Counted from the stretch's first letter, positions 39,975 through 49,085 are shown. The stretch: 64,000 nt of DNA from JBDSLU01 sp963844435 (GCA_963844435.1 CAWJOG010000010.1:248001-312000); one strand, 5' to 3'. The notes: generated by a model from the letters alone, not told the origin. A program made the numbers and translations.

Positions 39975-41220
39975 GTGCCGCGTCGCGTCGCCGATGACGG
40001 GCGTCCGCTTCGTGACCGACGACGAGCGCGTCCTGTATCCCTCGTCCCTGGACGAACTGCGGCGCCTTCAGGCGCCCGACGGCGACTGCCCGGCGATGGA
40101 GTACGCGGGCCCGCGGGAGCGGCTGTTCTTCGACCCGGCGCGGGTCGCCTGCGGCATCGTCACCTGCGGCGGGCTCTGCCCGGGCCTGAACGACGTGATC
40201 CGGGCCATCGTGCTGAGCCTGCACCACCACTACGGCGTCGAGACGATCTACGGGTTTCGCTTCGGCTACGAAGGCCTGGTCGAGGCGTCCGGCCACGAGC
40301 CGCTGCGGCTCACGCCGGACGCGGTCAGCCGCATCCACAACACCGGCGGCTCGATCCTCGCCTCGTCGCGCGGTCCGCAGGAGCCGGCCGCGATGGTGGC
40401 CTACCTTCGCAAGCTCGACGTGAGACTGCTCTTCGCGATCGGCGGCGACGGCACCCTGCGCGGGGCGCATGCGATCAGCGAGGAGGCGACGCGGCAGGGC
40501 GAGACGATCGCCGTCATCGGCGTGCCGAAGACGATCGACAACGACGTGTCGTTCGTGCAGAAGACGTTCGGGTTCGAGACCGCGGTGACCGAGGCCCGGC
40601 GGGCGACCTACGCCGCCAACGTCGAAGCGGAGGGCGCGCGCAACGGCATCGGCCTCGTCAAGCTGATGGGACGCGACTCGGGGTTCATCGCCGCGTATTG
40701 CGTGCTCGTCGACGGCCAGGTGAACTTCTGCCTGGTCCCCGAGGTCCCGTTCACGCTCGAGCGGCTGCTCGCCGCGCTGCGCCAGCGGCTCGAGCGCCGC
40801 GGCCACGCCGTCATCGTGGTGGCGGAGGGGGCGGGCCAGGATCTCATGGCCGCGCGCGGCGATCGGGACGCCTCGGGGAACGTCAAGTACGGGGACATCG
40901 GGGTCTTCCTGCGCGATGCGATCATCCGATCCTTCAAGGACTCCGGCACGCCGATCAGCCTGAAGTACATCGATCCGGGCTACGCCATCAGGAGCGCGCC
41001 GGCCATCGCGCACGACTCCGCGTTCACGTTGCTGCTCGGGCACAACGCCGTGCACGCGGGGATGAGCGGACGGACGGACATGGTCGTCGGCTTCTGGAAT
41101 CACCAGTTCACCCATGTCCCGATCGCGCTCGCCGTCTCGGCGCGCAAGCGGATCGACCCCGAAGGAACGCTATGGAGCAGCGTGCTCGCCTCAACCGGCC
41201 AGCCCCGCAACCTGTGTTGA
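39898..41220 (+). CDS. pfkA: 6-phosphofructokinase, PPi-PFK-like clade but ATP-type glycine
   Basis: This intact 440-residue protein belongs to the long phosphofructokinase clade. It has CGIVTCGGLCPGLNDVIRAI, FAIGGDGTLRGAHAISEEA, the substrate loop GVPKTIDNDVSFVQKTFGFE, KLMGRDSGFIAAY, and the C-terminal SKY-like LKYIDPGYAIRSAPA. The glycine in GGDGT (not the GGDD of PPi-dependent enzymes) predicts ATP as phosphoryl donor, while the lysine in PKTIDND is shared with PPi enzymes and with ATP-dependent plant and trypanosome forms. It phosphorylates fructose 6-phosphate. GGAGG at 39888-39892 sets the start at ATG 39898, inside the end of glgX. An N-terminal extension of about 80 residues precedes the catalytic core. 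Confidence 0.9.
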   Translation: MPIAGAASPTADGGRSLDFTIARLGECRVASPMTGVRFVTDDERVLYPSSLDELRRLQAPDGDCPAMEYAGPRERLFFDPARVACGIVTCGGLCPGLNDVIRAIVLSLHHHYGVETIYGFRFGYEGLVEASGHEPLRLTPDAVSRIHNTGGSILASSRGPQEPAAMVAYLRKLDVRLLFAIGGDGTLRGAHAISEEATRQGETIAVIGVPKTIDNDVSFVQKTFGFETAVTEARRATYAANVEAEGARNGIGLVKLMGRDSGFIAAYCVLVDGQVNFCLVPEVPFTLERLLAALRQRLERRGHAVIVVAEGAGQDLMAARGDRDASGNVKYGDIGVFLRDAIIRSFKDSGTPISLKYIDPGYAIRSAPAIAHDSAFTLLLGHNAVHAGMSGRTDMVVGFWNHQFTHVPIALAVSARKRIDPEGTLWSSVLASTGQPRNLC

Positions 41221-41306
41221 GCGGCGGCGCGGCCGCGGCCCGCGCCGCGGCCCCGGCCACGTCGGATCCAGCCGGGACCACACGGCCGGCGTCCCAGGGC
41301 ACCACC

Positions 41307-42734
41307 ATGAACCGGACGAAGATCGTCGCCACGATCGGCCCGGCGTCGCGGACGCCGCAGGTCCTGCGTCAGCTGATCGAGGCGGGCGTCGACGTCTTCC
41401 GCCTCAACTTCTCGCACGGCACGCACGAGGAGCACAGCGCCGTGCTCGCGGACATCCGGCGGATCAGCGCCGAGATGGATCACCAGGTCGCGGTGCTGCA
41501 GGACCTGTGCGGACCGAAGATACGGCTCGAGCCGATCCCCGGGGACGTCGTGGAATGCCGCCTGAACGACGAGTTCACCCTCGTCGCCGGCGTCCCCGCC
41601 AACGCACGCGAGCTGGCCTGTTCCTATCGCGAGCTGCCGAACGATCTCTCGCCCGGCGAGGCGGTGCTGTTCGCGGACGGCACCGTCGCGATGACGGTGG
41701 TCGACACCGCGCCCGGCCGGGCCCGCCTGCGCGTGACGCTGCCCGGGCGCGTCCGATCGCGGCAGGGCCTGAACCTGCCTGGCACCGAACTGGCCGTGAG
41801 CTCGCTGACCGAGAAGGACCTGCGCGACCTCGACTGGACCGCGCAGCACGCCGGCGACATCGACTTCGTGGCGCTCTCGTTCGTGCGCAGTGCGGACGAT
41901 GTGGCGCGGCTGCGGCGCGAGCTCGAGGCGAGGGCGTGCACCGCGGACATCGTGGTCAAGATCGAGAAGCCGCAGGCGGTGGAGCAGCTCGACGCGATCG
42001 TCGCCGCCACGGACGCGGTGATGGTGGCGCGCGGCGACATGGGCGTCGAGATGGACGTCCAGCGGGTGCCGGCGATTCAGAAGCGCATCATCGCGGCGTG
42101 CAACCGGACGCACCGGCCGGTGATCACGGCCACGCAGATGCTCAACAGCATGGAGCAGTCGAGCCGGCCGACGCGGGCCGAGGCGAGCGACGTGTTCAAC
42201 GCCGTCCTCGACGGTACCGACGCCGTGATGCTCTCGGGCGAGAGCGCCATCGGACAGTTTCCCGTCGAAGCGGTGACGATGATGCGGGAGATCTGCACGG
42301 AGGCCGAGGCGTACCTGAAATCGGAAGGCCGCGCGTCGCAGGTCGAGGCAGCGCCGTTGTCGGGGCTCATCGACGCGATGACCGAGGCGTCCGTCGACGC
42401 CGCCTGCCTGATGACCCGCCAGCTTGACGCCGCCTTGATCGTCGTCGATGCCGCGTCCGGCCGGCCGGCACGAGCGCTCGCCAACCGCCGGCCAGCCGCG
42501 ACGATCCTGGCGCTGCCGGACAGCGAGCAGATCGCGCGGCGCCTGAGTCTCTGCTGGGGCGTGATTCCGGTGGTGCTCACCGAACGAACCACGGCGGAGC
42601 GCGCCTTGCGGTTCGGCATCGCATCGGCGAAATCCCGCGGCCTCGTCGCGGCGGGCCAGCACGCGGTGCTGCTCGCCGATCAGGTCGAGGATCGGCCCAA
42701 TATCCGGGCGGTCCTGGCAGGAATGGTCAGCTGA
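41307..42734 (+). CDS. pyk: pyruvate kinase
   Basis: This intact 475-residue enzyme makes pyruvate and ATP from phosphoenolpyruvate. It shows NRTKIVATIGPASRTPQVLR, FRLNFSHGTHEEH, LQDLCGPKIRLEPI, the B-domain, SLTEKDLRDLDW and FVALSFVRSADDV, the active-site KIEKPQAVEQLDAI, MVARGDMGVEMDVQRVPAIQ, ATQMLNSM and DAVMLSGESAIGQFPVEAV, then the C-domain. ATG 41307 matches the usual family start; an in-frame ATG at 41172 would add 45 residues of low-complexity Ala/Arg sequence inside pfkA and is rejected. The 86-bp gap after pfkA is the longest spacing between glgP and pyk, yet all are on one strand. It is the last gene of the cluster. Confidence 0.95.
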   Translation: MNRTKIVATIGPASRTPQVLRQLIEAGVDVFRLNFSHGTHEEHSAVLADIRRISAEMDHQVAVLQDLCGPKIRLEPIPGDVVECRLNDEFTLVAGVPANARELACSYRELPNDLSPGEAVLFADGTVAMTVVDTAPGRARLRVTLPGRVRSRQGLNLPGTELAVSSLTEKDLRDLDWTAQHAGDIDFVALSFVRSADDVARLRRELEARACTADIVVKIEKPQAVEQLDAIVAATDAVMVARGDMGVEMDVQRVPAIQKRIIAACNRTHRPVITATQMLNSMEQSSRPTRAEASDVFNAVLDGTDAVMLSGESAIGQFPVEAVTMMREICTEAEAYLKSEGRASQVEAAPLSGLIDAMTEASVDAACLMTRQLDAALIVVDAASGRPARALANRRPAATILALPDSEQIARRLSLCWGVIPVVLTERTTAERALRFGIASAKSRGLVAAGQHAVLLADQVEDRPNIRAVLAGMVS

Positions 42735-42913
42735 GTCCGCGAGCGACGATCGTTGCACGAGCCAGCCCCGGACGCACTGCTGATGCCATAGAACCCGCGC
42801 ACTCCGTCTGGGGTGACGCCTTTCATCACGCCCAAGCTCCGCGCGACTGCACGCGACGCGGCGCGGTCGGCCGTCGACCGGTTCCCGGGCATACCGCCAC
42901 TCGGCAAACGACC

Positions 42914-43891
42914 ATGCCATCCAGCCTGTTCGCCCTGCTCGACGATATCGCCACGGGGCTCGACGACGTGGCATTGCTCACCAAGGTCGCCGCGCGGAAG
43001 ACCGCCGGCGTGCTGGGTGACGACTTGGCGCTCAACGCCCAGCAGGTTGCCGGCATCAGCGCCGACCGCGAGCTGCCGGTCGTGTGGGCGGTAGCCAAGG
43101 GATCCGCCATCAACAAGGCCATCCTGGTGCCGGCGGCCCTCATCATCAGCGCCCTGACGCCCTGGGCGGTGACTCCGTTGCTCATGATTGGCGGCGCCTT
43201 CCTCTGCTTCGAGGGAGTCGAGAAGATTGCGCACAAGCTGCTTCACGGCGCGGCGGAGGACGCGGCGCACGAAGCCGAGCTGATGCAAGCACTCGCCGAC
43301 TCCGCGGCCGACCTGGTAGCCTTCGAGAGGGACAAGATCAAGGGCGCCGTGCGCACCGACTTCATTCTCTCGGCCGAGATCATCGTCATTACGCTGGGGA
43401 CGGTCGCCCACTCCAGTTTCGTCACCCAGGTGCTGGTGTTGATCGGCATCGCCGTCCTCATGACGGTGGGCGTCTACGGCCTCGTCGGTGGCATCGTCAA
43501 GCTCGACGACGCCGGACTGCACCTCAACCAGCGCAGCGGCGACACGGCGTTTGCCCGGATGCAACGTGGCCTGGGCGGCGCCATTCTCGCGGGCGCGCCG
43601 TGGCTGATGAAGGGGCTCTCCGTGGCCGGCACCGCGGCCATGTTCCTCGTGGGCGGAGGCATCGTCGTCCACGGCATTCCGCCGCTGCACCACGCCTTCG
43701 AGCGGCTCGCCGACGGCCTGGTGGAACTCCCCGCGGTCGGCAACACGCTCCGGTCGCTGACCCTGATTGCATTCGACGGAATCGTTGGCATCATCGCCGG
43801 CGCGCTGGTGCTCGGCATGGTGACCGGTGTCCGGCGCGTGCTGCGCGCGCGCTCGGCCATGCCACTGTCGTCAGGGCCTGCAAGCCAATAG
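42914..43891 (+). CDS. DUF808 inner-membrane protein (YedI-like)
   Basis: This intact 325-residue protein belongs to the DUF808/YedI family of polytopic inner-membrane proteins. It begins PSSLFALLDDIATGLDDVAL and LTKVAARKTAGVLGDDLALN, then AKGSAINKAILVPAALIISA, PLLMIGGAFLCFEGVEKIAH, the Glu/Asp/Ala segment after it, and further membrane helices IIVITLGTVAHSSFVTQVLV, IGIAVLMTVGVYGLVGGIVK and FLVGGGIVVHGIPPLHHAFE. Function is unknown in all organisms I know of. A gap of 179 bp separates it from pyk, without an evident terminator. Its stop codon lies five bases from the broken end of a sigma-factor fragment on the other strand, which suggests an old recombination junction here. Confidence 0.9.
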   Translation: MPSSLFALLDDIATGLDDVALLTKVAARKTAGVLGDDLALNAQQVAGISADRELPVVWAVAKGSAINKAILVPAALIISALTPWAVTPLLMIGGAFLCFEGVEKIAHKLLHGAAEDAAHEAELMQALADSAADLVAFERDKIKGAVRTDFILSAEIIVITLGTVAHSSFVTQVLVLIGIAVLMTVGVYGLVGGIVKLDDAGLHLNQRSGDTAFARMQRGLGGAILAGAPWLMKGLSVAGTAAMFLVGGGIVVHGIPPLHHAFERLADGLVELPAVGNTLRSLTLIAFDGIVGIIAGALVLGMVTGVRRVLRARSAMPLSSGPASQ

Positions 43892-43895
43892 TGCG

Positions 43896-44052
43896 CCGTC
43901 GCCTGCAGGCTGTGCCCGGCTCGCTCGCCGCGCAGGCACCGTCGCGCGATGCGCTGCAGCTCGTCGTGGACGGGCGGCGTGAGCCGGGCGAGCGCAGGCT
44001 CGTCGCCCGCTCGCCAGGCCAGAAGGAGCTGGGTCACGCTGCCCACCGCCAT
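43896..44052 (-). pseudogene. truncated ECF sigma factor, N-terminal fragment
   Basis: Starting at ATG 44050-44052, about 50 residues match the N-terminus of acidobacterial ECF sigma factors: SVTQLLLAWRAGDEPALARL, PPVHDELQRIARRCLRGERA, GHSLQATA. The match stops abruptly where the family would continue ALVNEAYLRL; instead the sequence runs into the opposite-strand DUF808 gene end. Region 2 is incomplete and region 4 missing, so it cannot be functional. It lies 13 bp downstream of the Ser/Thr kinase stop at 44066, the same layout as at 51123. Confidence 0.75.
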
Positions 44053-44065
44053 GGCGCCAGTAACT

Positions 44066-46765
44066 TTACCGCCGCAGCTGATCGAACAGCTGGAACACGA
44101 GCGTCACGTGGGTCGCCGTCAGGTCGTTCTCGGACGGAAGAGCCATGGCGACGCGGGCACCGTCCGGGTGCAAGGCGTACATGCGGTAGCCGGACAGCTC
44201 CCGCAGCGTGGCCGCGCGTTCCGCCCAGGGCCGTGGCTTACCAGCCTGGAACGACGTGCCCTCGACACGATAGGGCACGATCATGAGCGCGTGCCGGTAG
44301 TCCACCACGCGGCTGGTGAACACCATTTCCGGCCGGGCGCGTGACCATGCCGGGCTCTGGGCGTTGCCGGCAACGACGATCCGGTCACCTGCCCCGGGAA
44401 AGCGCTGCACGTAGAGCTGATCGGTCCCGGTTTCGTTCGATTCATATGCCAGCCACCGGCCATCCGGCGAGAAGCGCGGAGCGCGCTCACGGGCGGTTCT
44501 GCTCGCGATCGCCGTCGCCGGTCCAGGTCGCCACCCGGCGTGGGCATCGCCGGCGATCGGCAGAATCATGACGTCGTCGTCGCGCCCCGGTGGAGTGGCG
44601 ATGTAGGCCAGGACATTCGAGGTCGGATGCCACGACCCCGGTTTGAGCATGAACGTGGCGCGGGCGAGGACGTGCGTGCCGCCGTTGCCGTCGGCGCGCT
44701 TCCAGGCGAGGGTGGATCCCGCGGGATCCGCCGACGACACGGAGGACCGGTAGACGAGCCCCGAGCCGTCCGGCGTCCAGATGGGGAACTCCTCGTTCGT
44801 CGGCTCCGACGTCACGCGGGTCATCATGTCCAGGCCCCAGTCGTAGACCCAGATGTCGCGCTGCCCTCTCGACTCGATGTCAATGGCGATGCGCCGGCCG
44901 TCGGGCGAGAACTCGGGGTTCAGCCACTCGGCAGGCTCGTCGCGGAGGGCGCTGAGCTTGCCGCTGCGGTCCATCCACGCCATGGGTCGGGCGTCGAAGA
45001 GGTTCCGGCCCCGGCTGTAGGCCAGCGTACCGGTGTCCGAGAGCGCGACGTGCGCGCTCCCCCGAGCCGCATCCGACGTGACGCCTTCGATCGAGCGCGT
45101 CGCCGCGCCGGTGACGCCCAGCCGGCGGACATCGAACGGCATTGCGAAGAGCGTGTCGTCCTGAACGTAGACGATGTGGCCGCTCGCCGCATCATACCGG
45201 CCGAAGTAGCCGCCCCGATGAATGATCGTGCGCGGGCCAGAGGGCAGGGCCTGCACCACCAGCGTGGCTCCCGCGGCGATGTTGACCTCGCTGCTGGCGG
45301 TATACAGGACCGCCCCGCCTCCAGGCAGCACCTGCGGGAACCTATGGGTGATCTCGCCGTCGACGAGCGTGCTGATGCGCTCGGCAGGTCCGCCCGACGA
45401 CGACACGCGCATCAGCCCCATCCGGAAGTGCGGCGCATAGACGATCGTGCCGTCCTCGGCCCACCACGCGCCCCGCGGCTCGGGCGCGTCGGCCAGTGTC
45501 ACGACCGCGCCGCCCACCACTGGTACCTTCTTCAGCTTCCCGTAGGCGAAAAACGCGAGCCACTGCGCATCCGGCGACATGCAGGGCGCCTCCGCGCCTT
45601 CGGTTCCGGCCAGCGCCGTTGCGGCGAGCTGGTCGAGACGGCGCACGTACAGCTGCGGCGCCCGGCCGGCCGGACGGGCGACGAAGGCGAGGACCGTGCC
45701 GTCAGCGGAGAGCACGAACGGGGCGTCGGTGGTCGCGAGGGTCGCGTCGGCGCCGAGCTCGACGCTCAGGCGCCGGGGCAGCGGTGCGTCTGCAGCGCCA
45801 GTCCACGGGCGCCAGCGTTGGAGCGCGAGGAGCGCCAGAAGGAGGGGAATGGCCACCAGCCCGTAGCCCGACGCGCGCCGCCATCCGGCGCGGCGCCGCT
45901 GCGCGGCCGGCACTTCGGGGCGCACCGCTTCGAGGTCGAGCAGCAGCTCCTTCATGCTCTGGTAGCGCCGCTCGGGCATCTTGCGCAGCGCTTTCGTGAC
46001 GATGCGCTGCAGCTCGGGAGACCGATGCGGATCCACGTCCGGCAGCGCCTCCGGGTCGGCCTGCAGCACGGCCGCCAGCACGTCGGCGCGTGTCGCGCCC
46101 TCGAAGGGTCGCCGCCCGGCGAGCATCTCGTAGAGCACGACGCCGAGCGCCCACACATCCGAGCGGACATCGGCATCCTGTCCTCGGGCCTGCTCCGGCG
46201 ACATGTAGTCGGGAGTGCCGGCGACGCTGCCAGGCTCCGTGACCGGCATGGACACCGTGGGCGGGAGGCGATCCGCCCCCGCCGCCTGCGGCACCAGCTT
46301 GGCCAGGCCGAAGTCCAGGACCTTGGCGACGCCGTCGCGGCGCACGATGACGTTGGCCGGCTTCAGATCGCGATGGATGACGCCGGCGCCATGCGCCGCG
46401 TCGAGCGCCGAAGCGATCTGAATCGCGATGTCGAGCGCCTCGAGGACGGATACCGGCCGCAGCAGCCGCTGATCGAGCGGCTCGCCTTCGACGTATTCCA
46501 TCGCCAGGTAGCCGCGTCCGTCCGGCGTCTGGCCGAGCTGGTAGATGTGGGTGATGTTGGGGTGGCTGAGCGCCGATGCGGCGCGGGCCTCCACCTCGAA
46601 GCGGGCCCGCCGGACGGGCGCGATCGCCCCGTCGTGGAGCACCTTGACGGCGACGCTGCGGTTCAGCGAACGGTCGCGGGCGAGGTAAACCTCGCCCATC
46701 CCGCCCTGCCCCAGCAGCCGGACGATCTGCAACGTACCGAGCTCGGAGTGAGGCTCGAGGCACAT
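44066..46765 (-). CDS. Ser/Thr protein kinase with TolB-like beta-propeller (STK1)
   Basis: This intact 899-residue protein has an N-terminal eukaryote-like kinase: P-loop LGQGGMGEVYLARD (residues 18-31), Lys41 in AVKVL, catalytic HRDLKPAN (131-138), DFGLAK (151-156), and GTPDYMSPEQARGQ. A single membrane helix (YGLVAIPLLLALLALQRW) near residue 305 leads to a periplasmic domain of about 570 residues with repeated WD40/TolB-like blades, such as PDAQWLAFFAYGKLK, EFSPDGRRIAIDIES, TPDGSGLVYRSS and FSPDGRWLAYESNETG. The C-terminus HVTLVFQLFDQLRR is characteristic. It is divergent from a winged-helix/FHA gene, whose FHA domain could read phosphothreonine. The external stimulus and targets are unknown. 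Confidence 0.93.
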   Translation of the reverse strand: MCLEPHSELGTLQIVRLLGQGGMGEVYLARDRSLNRSVAVKVLHDGAIAPVRRARFEVEARAASALSHPNITHIYQLGQTPDGRGYLAMEYVEGEPLDQRLLRPVSVLEALDIAIQIASALDAAHGAGVIHRDLKPANVIVRRDGVAKVLDFGLAKLVPQAAGADRLPPTVSMPVTEPGSVAGTPDYMSPEQARGQDADVRSDVWALGVVLYEMLAGRRPFEGATRADVLAAVLQADPEALPDVDPHRSPELQRIVTKALRKMPERRYQSMKELLLDLEAVRPEVPAAQRRRAGWRRASGYGLVAIPLLLALLALQRWRPWTGAADAPLPRRLSVELGADATLATTDAPFVLSADGTVLAFVARPAGRAPQLYVRRLDQLAATALAGTEGAEAPCMSPDAQWLAFFAYGKLKKVPVVGGAVVTLADAPEPRGAWWAEDGTIVYAPHFRMGLMRVSSSGGPAERISTLVDGEITHRFPQVLPGGGAVLYTASSEVNIAAGATLVVQALPSGPRTIIHRGGYFGRYDAASGHIVYVQDDTLFAMPFDVRRLGVTGAATRSIEGVTSDAARGSAHVALSDTGTLAYSRGRNLFDARPMAWMDRSGKLSALRDEPAEWLNPEFSPDGRRIAIDIESRGQRDIWVYDWGLDMMTRVTSEPTNEEFPIWTPDGSGLVYRSSVSSADPAGSTLAWKRADGNGGTHVLARATFMLKPGSWHPTSNVLAYIATPPGRDDDVMILPIAGDAHAGWRPGPATAIASRTARERAPRFSPDGRWLAYESNETGTDQLYVQRFPGAGDRIVVAGNAQSPAWSRARPEMVFTSRVVDYRHALMIVPYRVEGTSFQAGKPRPWAERAATLRELSGYRMYALHPDGARVAMALPSENDLTATHVTLVFQLFDQLRR

Positions 46766-46902
46766 GGTCGTGGCACGTGGCGCGCAGCCGGTCGACGGCT
46801 GAATCTAGCATGGCGCCGGGACCGTTGATCGCCCCATCCCAGGCGCACATAATCGACCATCTCGGCCGTCCAGCGGCCGGCGTAACTGCACATTTTCGGG
46901 CT

Positions 46903-47550
46903 GTGACCTACACGTTCGGGTCCCTCTGTGTCGACGGCGACGCCCGTCGCGTCTCGCGGGCCGGCGGTTCGATCCACCTGACCCGCAAGGCATTCGATCT
47001 CCTGCTGCTCCTGCTCGAGCATCGGCCCAACGCCATATCGAAGGACGACATTCACGCGCGCCTTTGGCCGGACACCTTCGTCTCCGACGGGAGCGTGCAG
47101 TCCCTCGTGGCCGAGATCCGCCGGTCGATCGACGGCCCGGAGCCGGGCGCCTCGTGGATCAGCACCGTGTACGGCATCGGCTATCGCTTCGACGGCGATG
47201 CGGTCGGAACGCCATCGCGCCCGGCCACGGCGCCGTCGAGTCGGCCGGCGGCGTGGCTGCTCGGCACGTCGATACGCATCCCGCTGGCATCCGGCGAGAA
47301 CGTCGTCGGGCGCGGCGTCGACGAGGTCGCTGACATCGACGCGCCGACGATGTCGCGGCAGCACGCCCGCATCGTCATCGGCGCGCCAACGACGATCGAA
47401 GACCTCGACAGCCGCAACGGCACCTGGCTTGACGACGAGCGCGTGACAGGCCCGCGTCCGCTGCGAGATGGCGCGCGCGTGCGTCTCGGCGCCGTGCCCT
47501 TCACGTTCCGACTGGCCGGTCCGCCAAAGCCGACCGAACCGGCGGCCTGA
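46903..47550 (+). CDS. winged-helix DNA-binding protein with C-terminal FHA domain
   Basis: This protein of about 215 residues fuses two domains. The N-terminal OmpR/PhoB-type winged helix reads YTFGSLCVDGDARRV, HLTRKAFDLLLLLLEHRPNA, SKDDIHARLWPDTFVSDGSV with the recognition helix VQSLVAEIRRSI, and STVYGIGYRFDGD. The C-terminal FHA domain reads ENVVGRGVDEVADIDAPTMS, RQHARIV and DLDSRNGTWLDDERV, with the conserved Gly-Arg, Ser-x-x-His and Asn-Gly residues for phosphothreonine binding. GTG 46903 places the domain at the very N-terminus; ATG 46810 would add 31 residues. It has no receiver domain, so kinase signalling probably reaches it through FHA binding. It is divergent from STK1 and precedes an 11-bp-phased operator. 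Confidence 0.87.
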   Translation: MTYTFGSLCVDGDARRVSRAGGSIHLTRKAFDLLLLLLEHRPNAISKDDIHARLWPDTFVSDGSVQSLVAEIRRSIDGPEPGASWISTVYGIGYRFDGDAVGTPSRPATAPSSRPAAWLLGTSIRIPLASGENVVGRGVDEVADIDAPTMSRQHARIVIGAPTTIEDLDSRNGTWLDDERVTGPRPLRDGARVRLGAVPFTFRLAGPPKPTEPAA

Positions 47551-47560
47551 CCGTCGGCAA

Positions 47561-47589
47561 TCTCAGGAAGATCTCAGGTTCCTGTCAGG
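47561..47589 (+). promoter_or_regulatory. three 7-bp direct repeats on an 11-bp period (OmpR/PhoB-type operator)
   Basis: TCTCAGG (47561-47567), TCTCAGG (47572-47578) and TGTCAGG (47583-47589) are separated by exactly four bases each. This 7+4 architecture is that of the E. coli pho box and of other operators bound by tandem OmpR/PhoB-type winged helices. It lies 66-94 bp before the haloperoxidase-like gene and just after the winged-helix/FHA gene, which makes that protein one candidate binder; a PhoB-like regulator is another. Confidence 0.62.
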
Positions 47590-47654
47590 ACACGCAGCCG
47601 GATGCAGGCGCATCCTGCGCGTGACCCGCATCCCCCCTTGGACAGGAGACCATC

Positions 47655-48996
47655 ATGAACCCGCGTGGCGTGACCGCAGCGACCATCGGACTACATCTCG
47701 CTCGTACTTTTGACAACGCCGGCCGCCGCGAGGGCCGACGCGGTGCTCACGTGGAACGAGAACGCCGCCAGGGCGGCCACCGCCGCGTGCATCCACGTGA
47801 GCGGGAATGGCCTGGCCGAGGCCCGCATGTACGCGATGGTGCACGCCGCCGTCCACGACGCGGTGAACGCCATCGACCGGCGCTCGCGGCCGTACGCGTT
47901 CGACGCGATGGTCAGCAGTCCGGCATCGCCGGATGCCGCGGTGGCGGCGGCGGCCCACGACGTCCTCGTATCGGTCATCGCCACGCTGCCCGAGTCGCCT
48001 GAATGCCGCGCGGCGGGCATCGCCAACGCCGACAGCGCCTATGCGGCAGCGCTGGCCGCGATCGCGGAGGGCGCGGCGAAAGCGAATGGCATCGCAGTGG
48101 GACAGGCCGCCGCGGCTGCCATCGTGGTGCGGCGGATCGGCGATGGGTCCGATGCGCCATGGACGGATCCCAACTATCCGCAGGGGACCGAGCCCGGCGA
48201 GTGGCGCTTCACGCCCGACTTCCCGGTAGTGCCGCCCTTTGCATTCGCGACGCACTGGGGCGAGGTGACACCGTTCGTCCTTCGCGACGGCGCGCAGTTC
48301 AGGCCGCAGGCGCCCTACCACCTGACGAGCCGCCACTACGCCGCCGATTACAACGAGATCCGGCGGCTGGGCGGCGACGACATCACGACGCCCAGCGCGC
48401 GCACGCCGGATCAGACCGAGATCGGCCTGTTCTGGATCGAGAGCTCGCCGCTGGCCTGGAATCGCCTGGCGCGCGCGCTCTCGTCCAGCGAGGGACTCGA
48501 CCTGTGGGAGAACGCGCGCCTGTTCGGGCTGCTGAACCTGGCGATGGCGGACGGCTACATCGCCTCGTGGGACGCCAAGTACCACTACAACTTCTGGCGT
48601 CCGATCACCGCCATCCGGCTTGGCGACATGGATGGCAATCCCGAGACGGCGGGCGTGCCCGACTGGACTCCCCTGCAGTTCACCTATCCCATGCCGGATC
48701 ACCCGTCCGGGCACGCGGTTCAGGGCGGAGTCGCGGCCGAGATCCTGAAGCAGGTATTCGGCACCGACAACATCCCGTTCACGGCGTGCAGTACGACCCT
48801 CGGCCCGGGAGACAATTGCACCGACCCGGCCCCCGTGTTCCGCTCGTACTCCACCTTCTCCGAGGCGGCTGACGAGAACGCGGTGTCGCGGATCTACATC
48901 GGCATTCACTTCCGACGGGCGGTCGAGGAAGGCGTCGACCAGGGGCGGCAGATCGCGGCCTACGCCGTCCACCAGTTCATGAAGCGCGTGCGGTGA
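47655..48996 (+). CDS. vanadium-dependent haloperoxidase/PAP2-like secreted protein (one frame break in the signal peptide)
   Basis: This protein of about 446 residues is of the vanadium haloperoxidase type within the PAP2 superfamily. The vanadate/phosphate site is complete: Lys and Arg in KYHYNFWRPITAI, PDHPSGHAVQGG, and the final Arg/His in SRIYIGIHFRRAVEEG. The N-terminal helical part includes NGLAEARMYAMVHAAVHDAV. AGGAG at 47644-47648 and ATG 47655 set the start; one indel near 47693 is needed to join MNPRGVTAATIG to SLVLLTTPAAARADAVLTW, the end of a signal peptide. Many proteins of this group in Acidobacteriota are not proven haloperoxidases and may be acid phosphatases. The phosphate-box-like operator upstream fits the phosphatase view. 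Confidence 0.85.
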
Positions 48997-49085
48997 CTGT
49001 CGCCGCGACTACGCGACGCGCTCGACGCCTACCGTCTGGCCGTGAGGTTCGGCCCCGGGCGTTGAGCGCGACCAGCTGGTCGTTG

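Noticed and set aside
41172..41306. In-frame upstream extension of pyruvate kinase
   Set aside because: It adds low-complexity Ala/Arg residues within pfkA and lacks a ribosome binding site; the family begins at ATG 41307.
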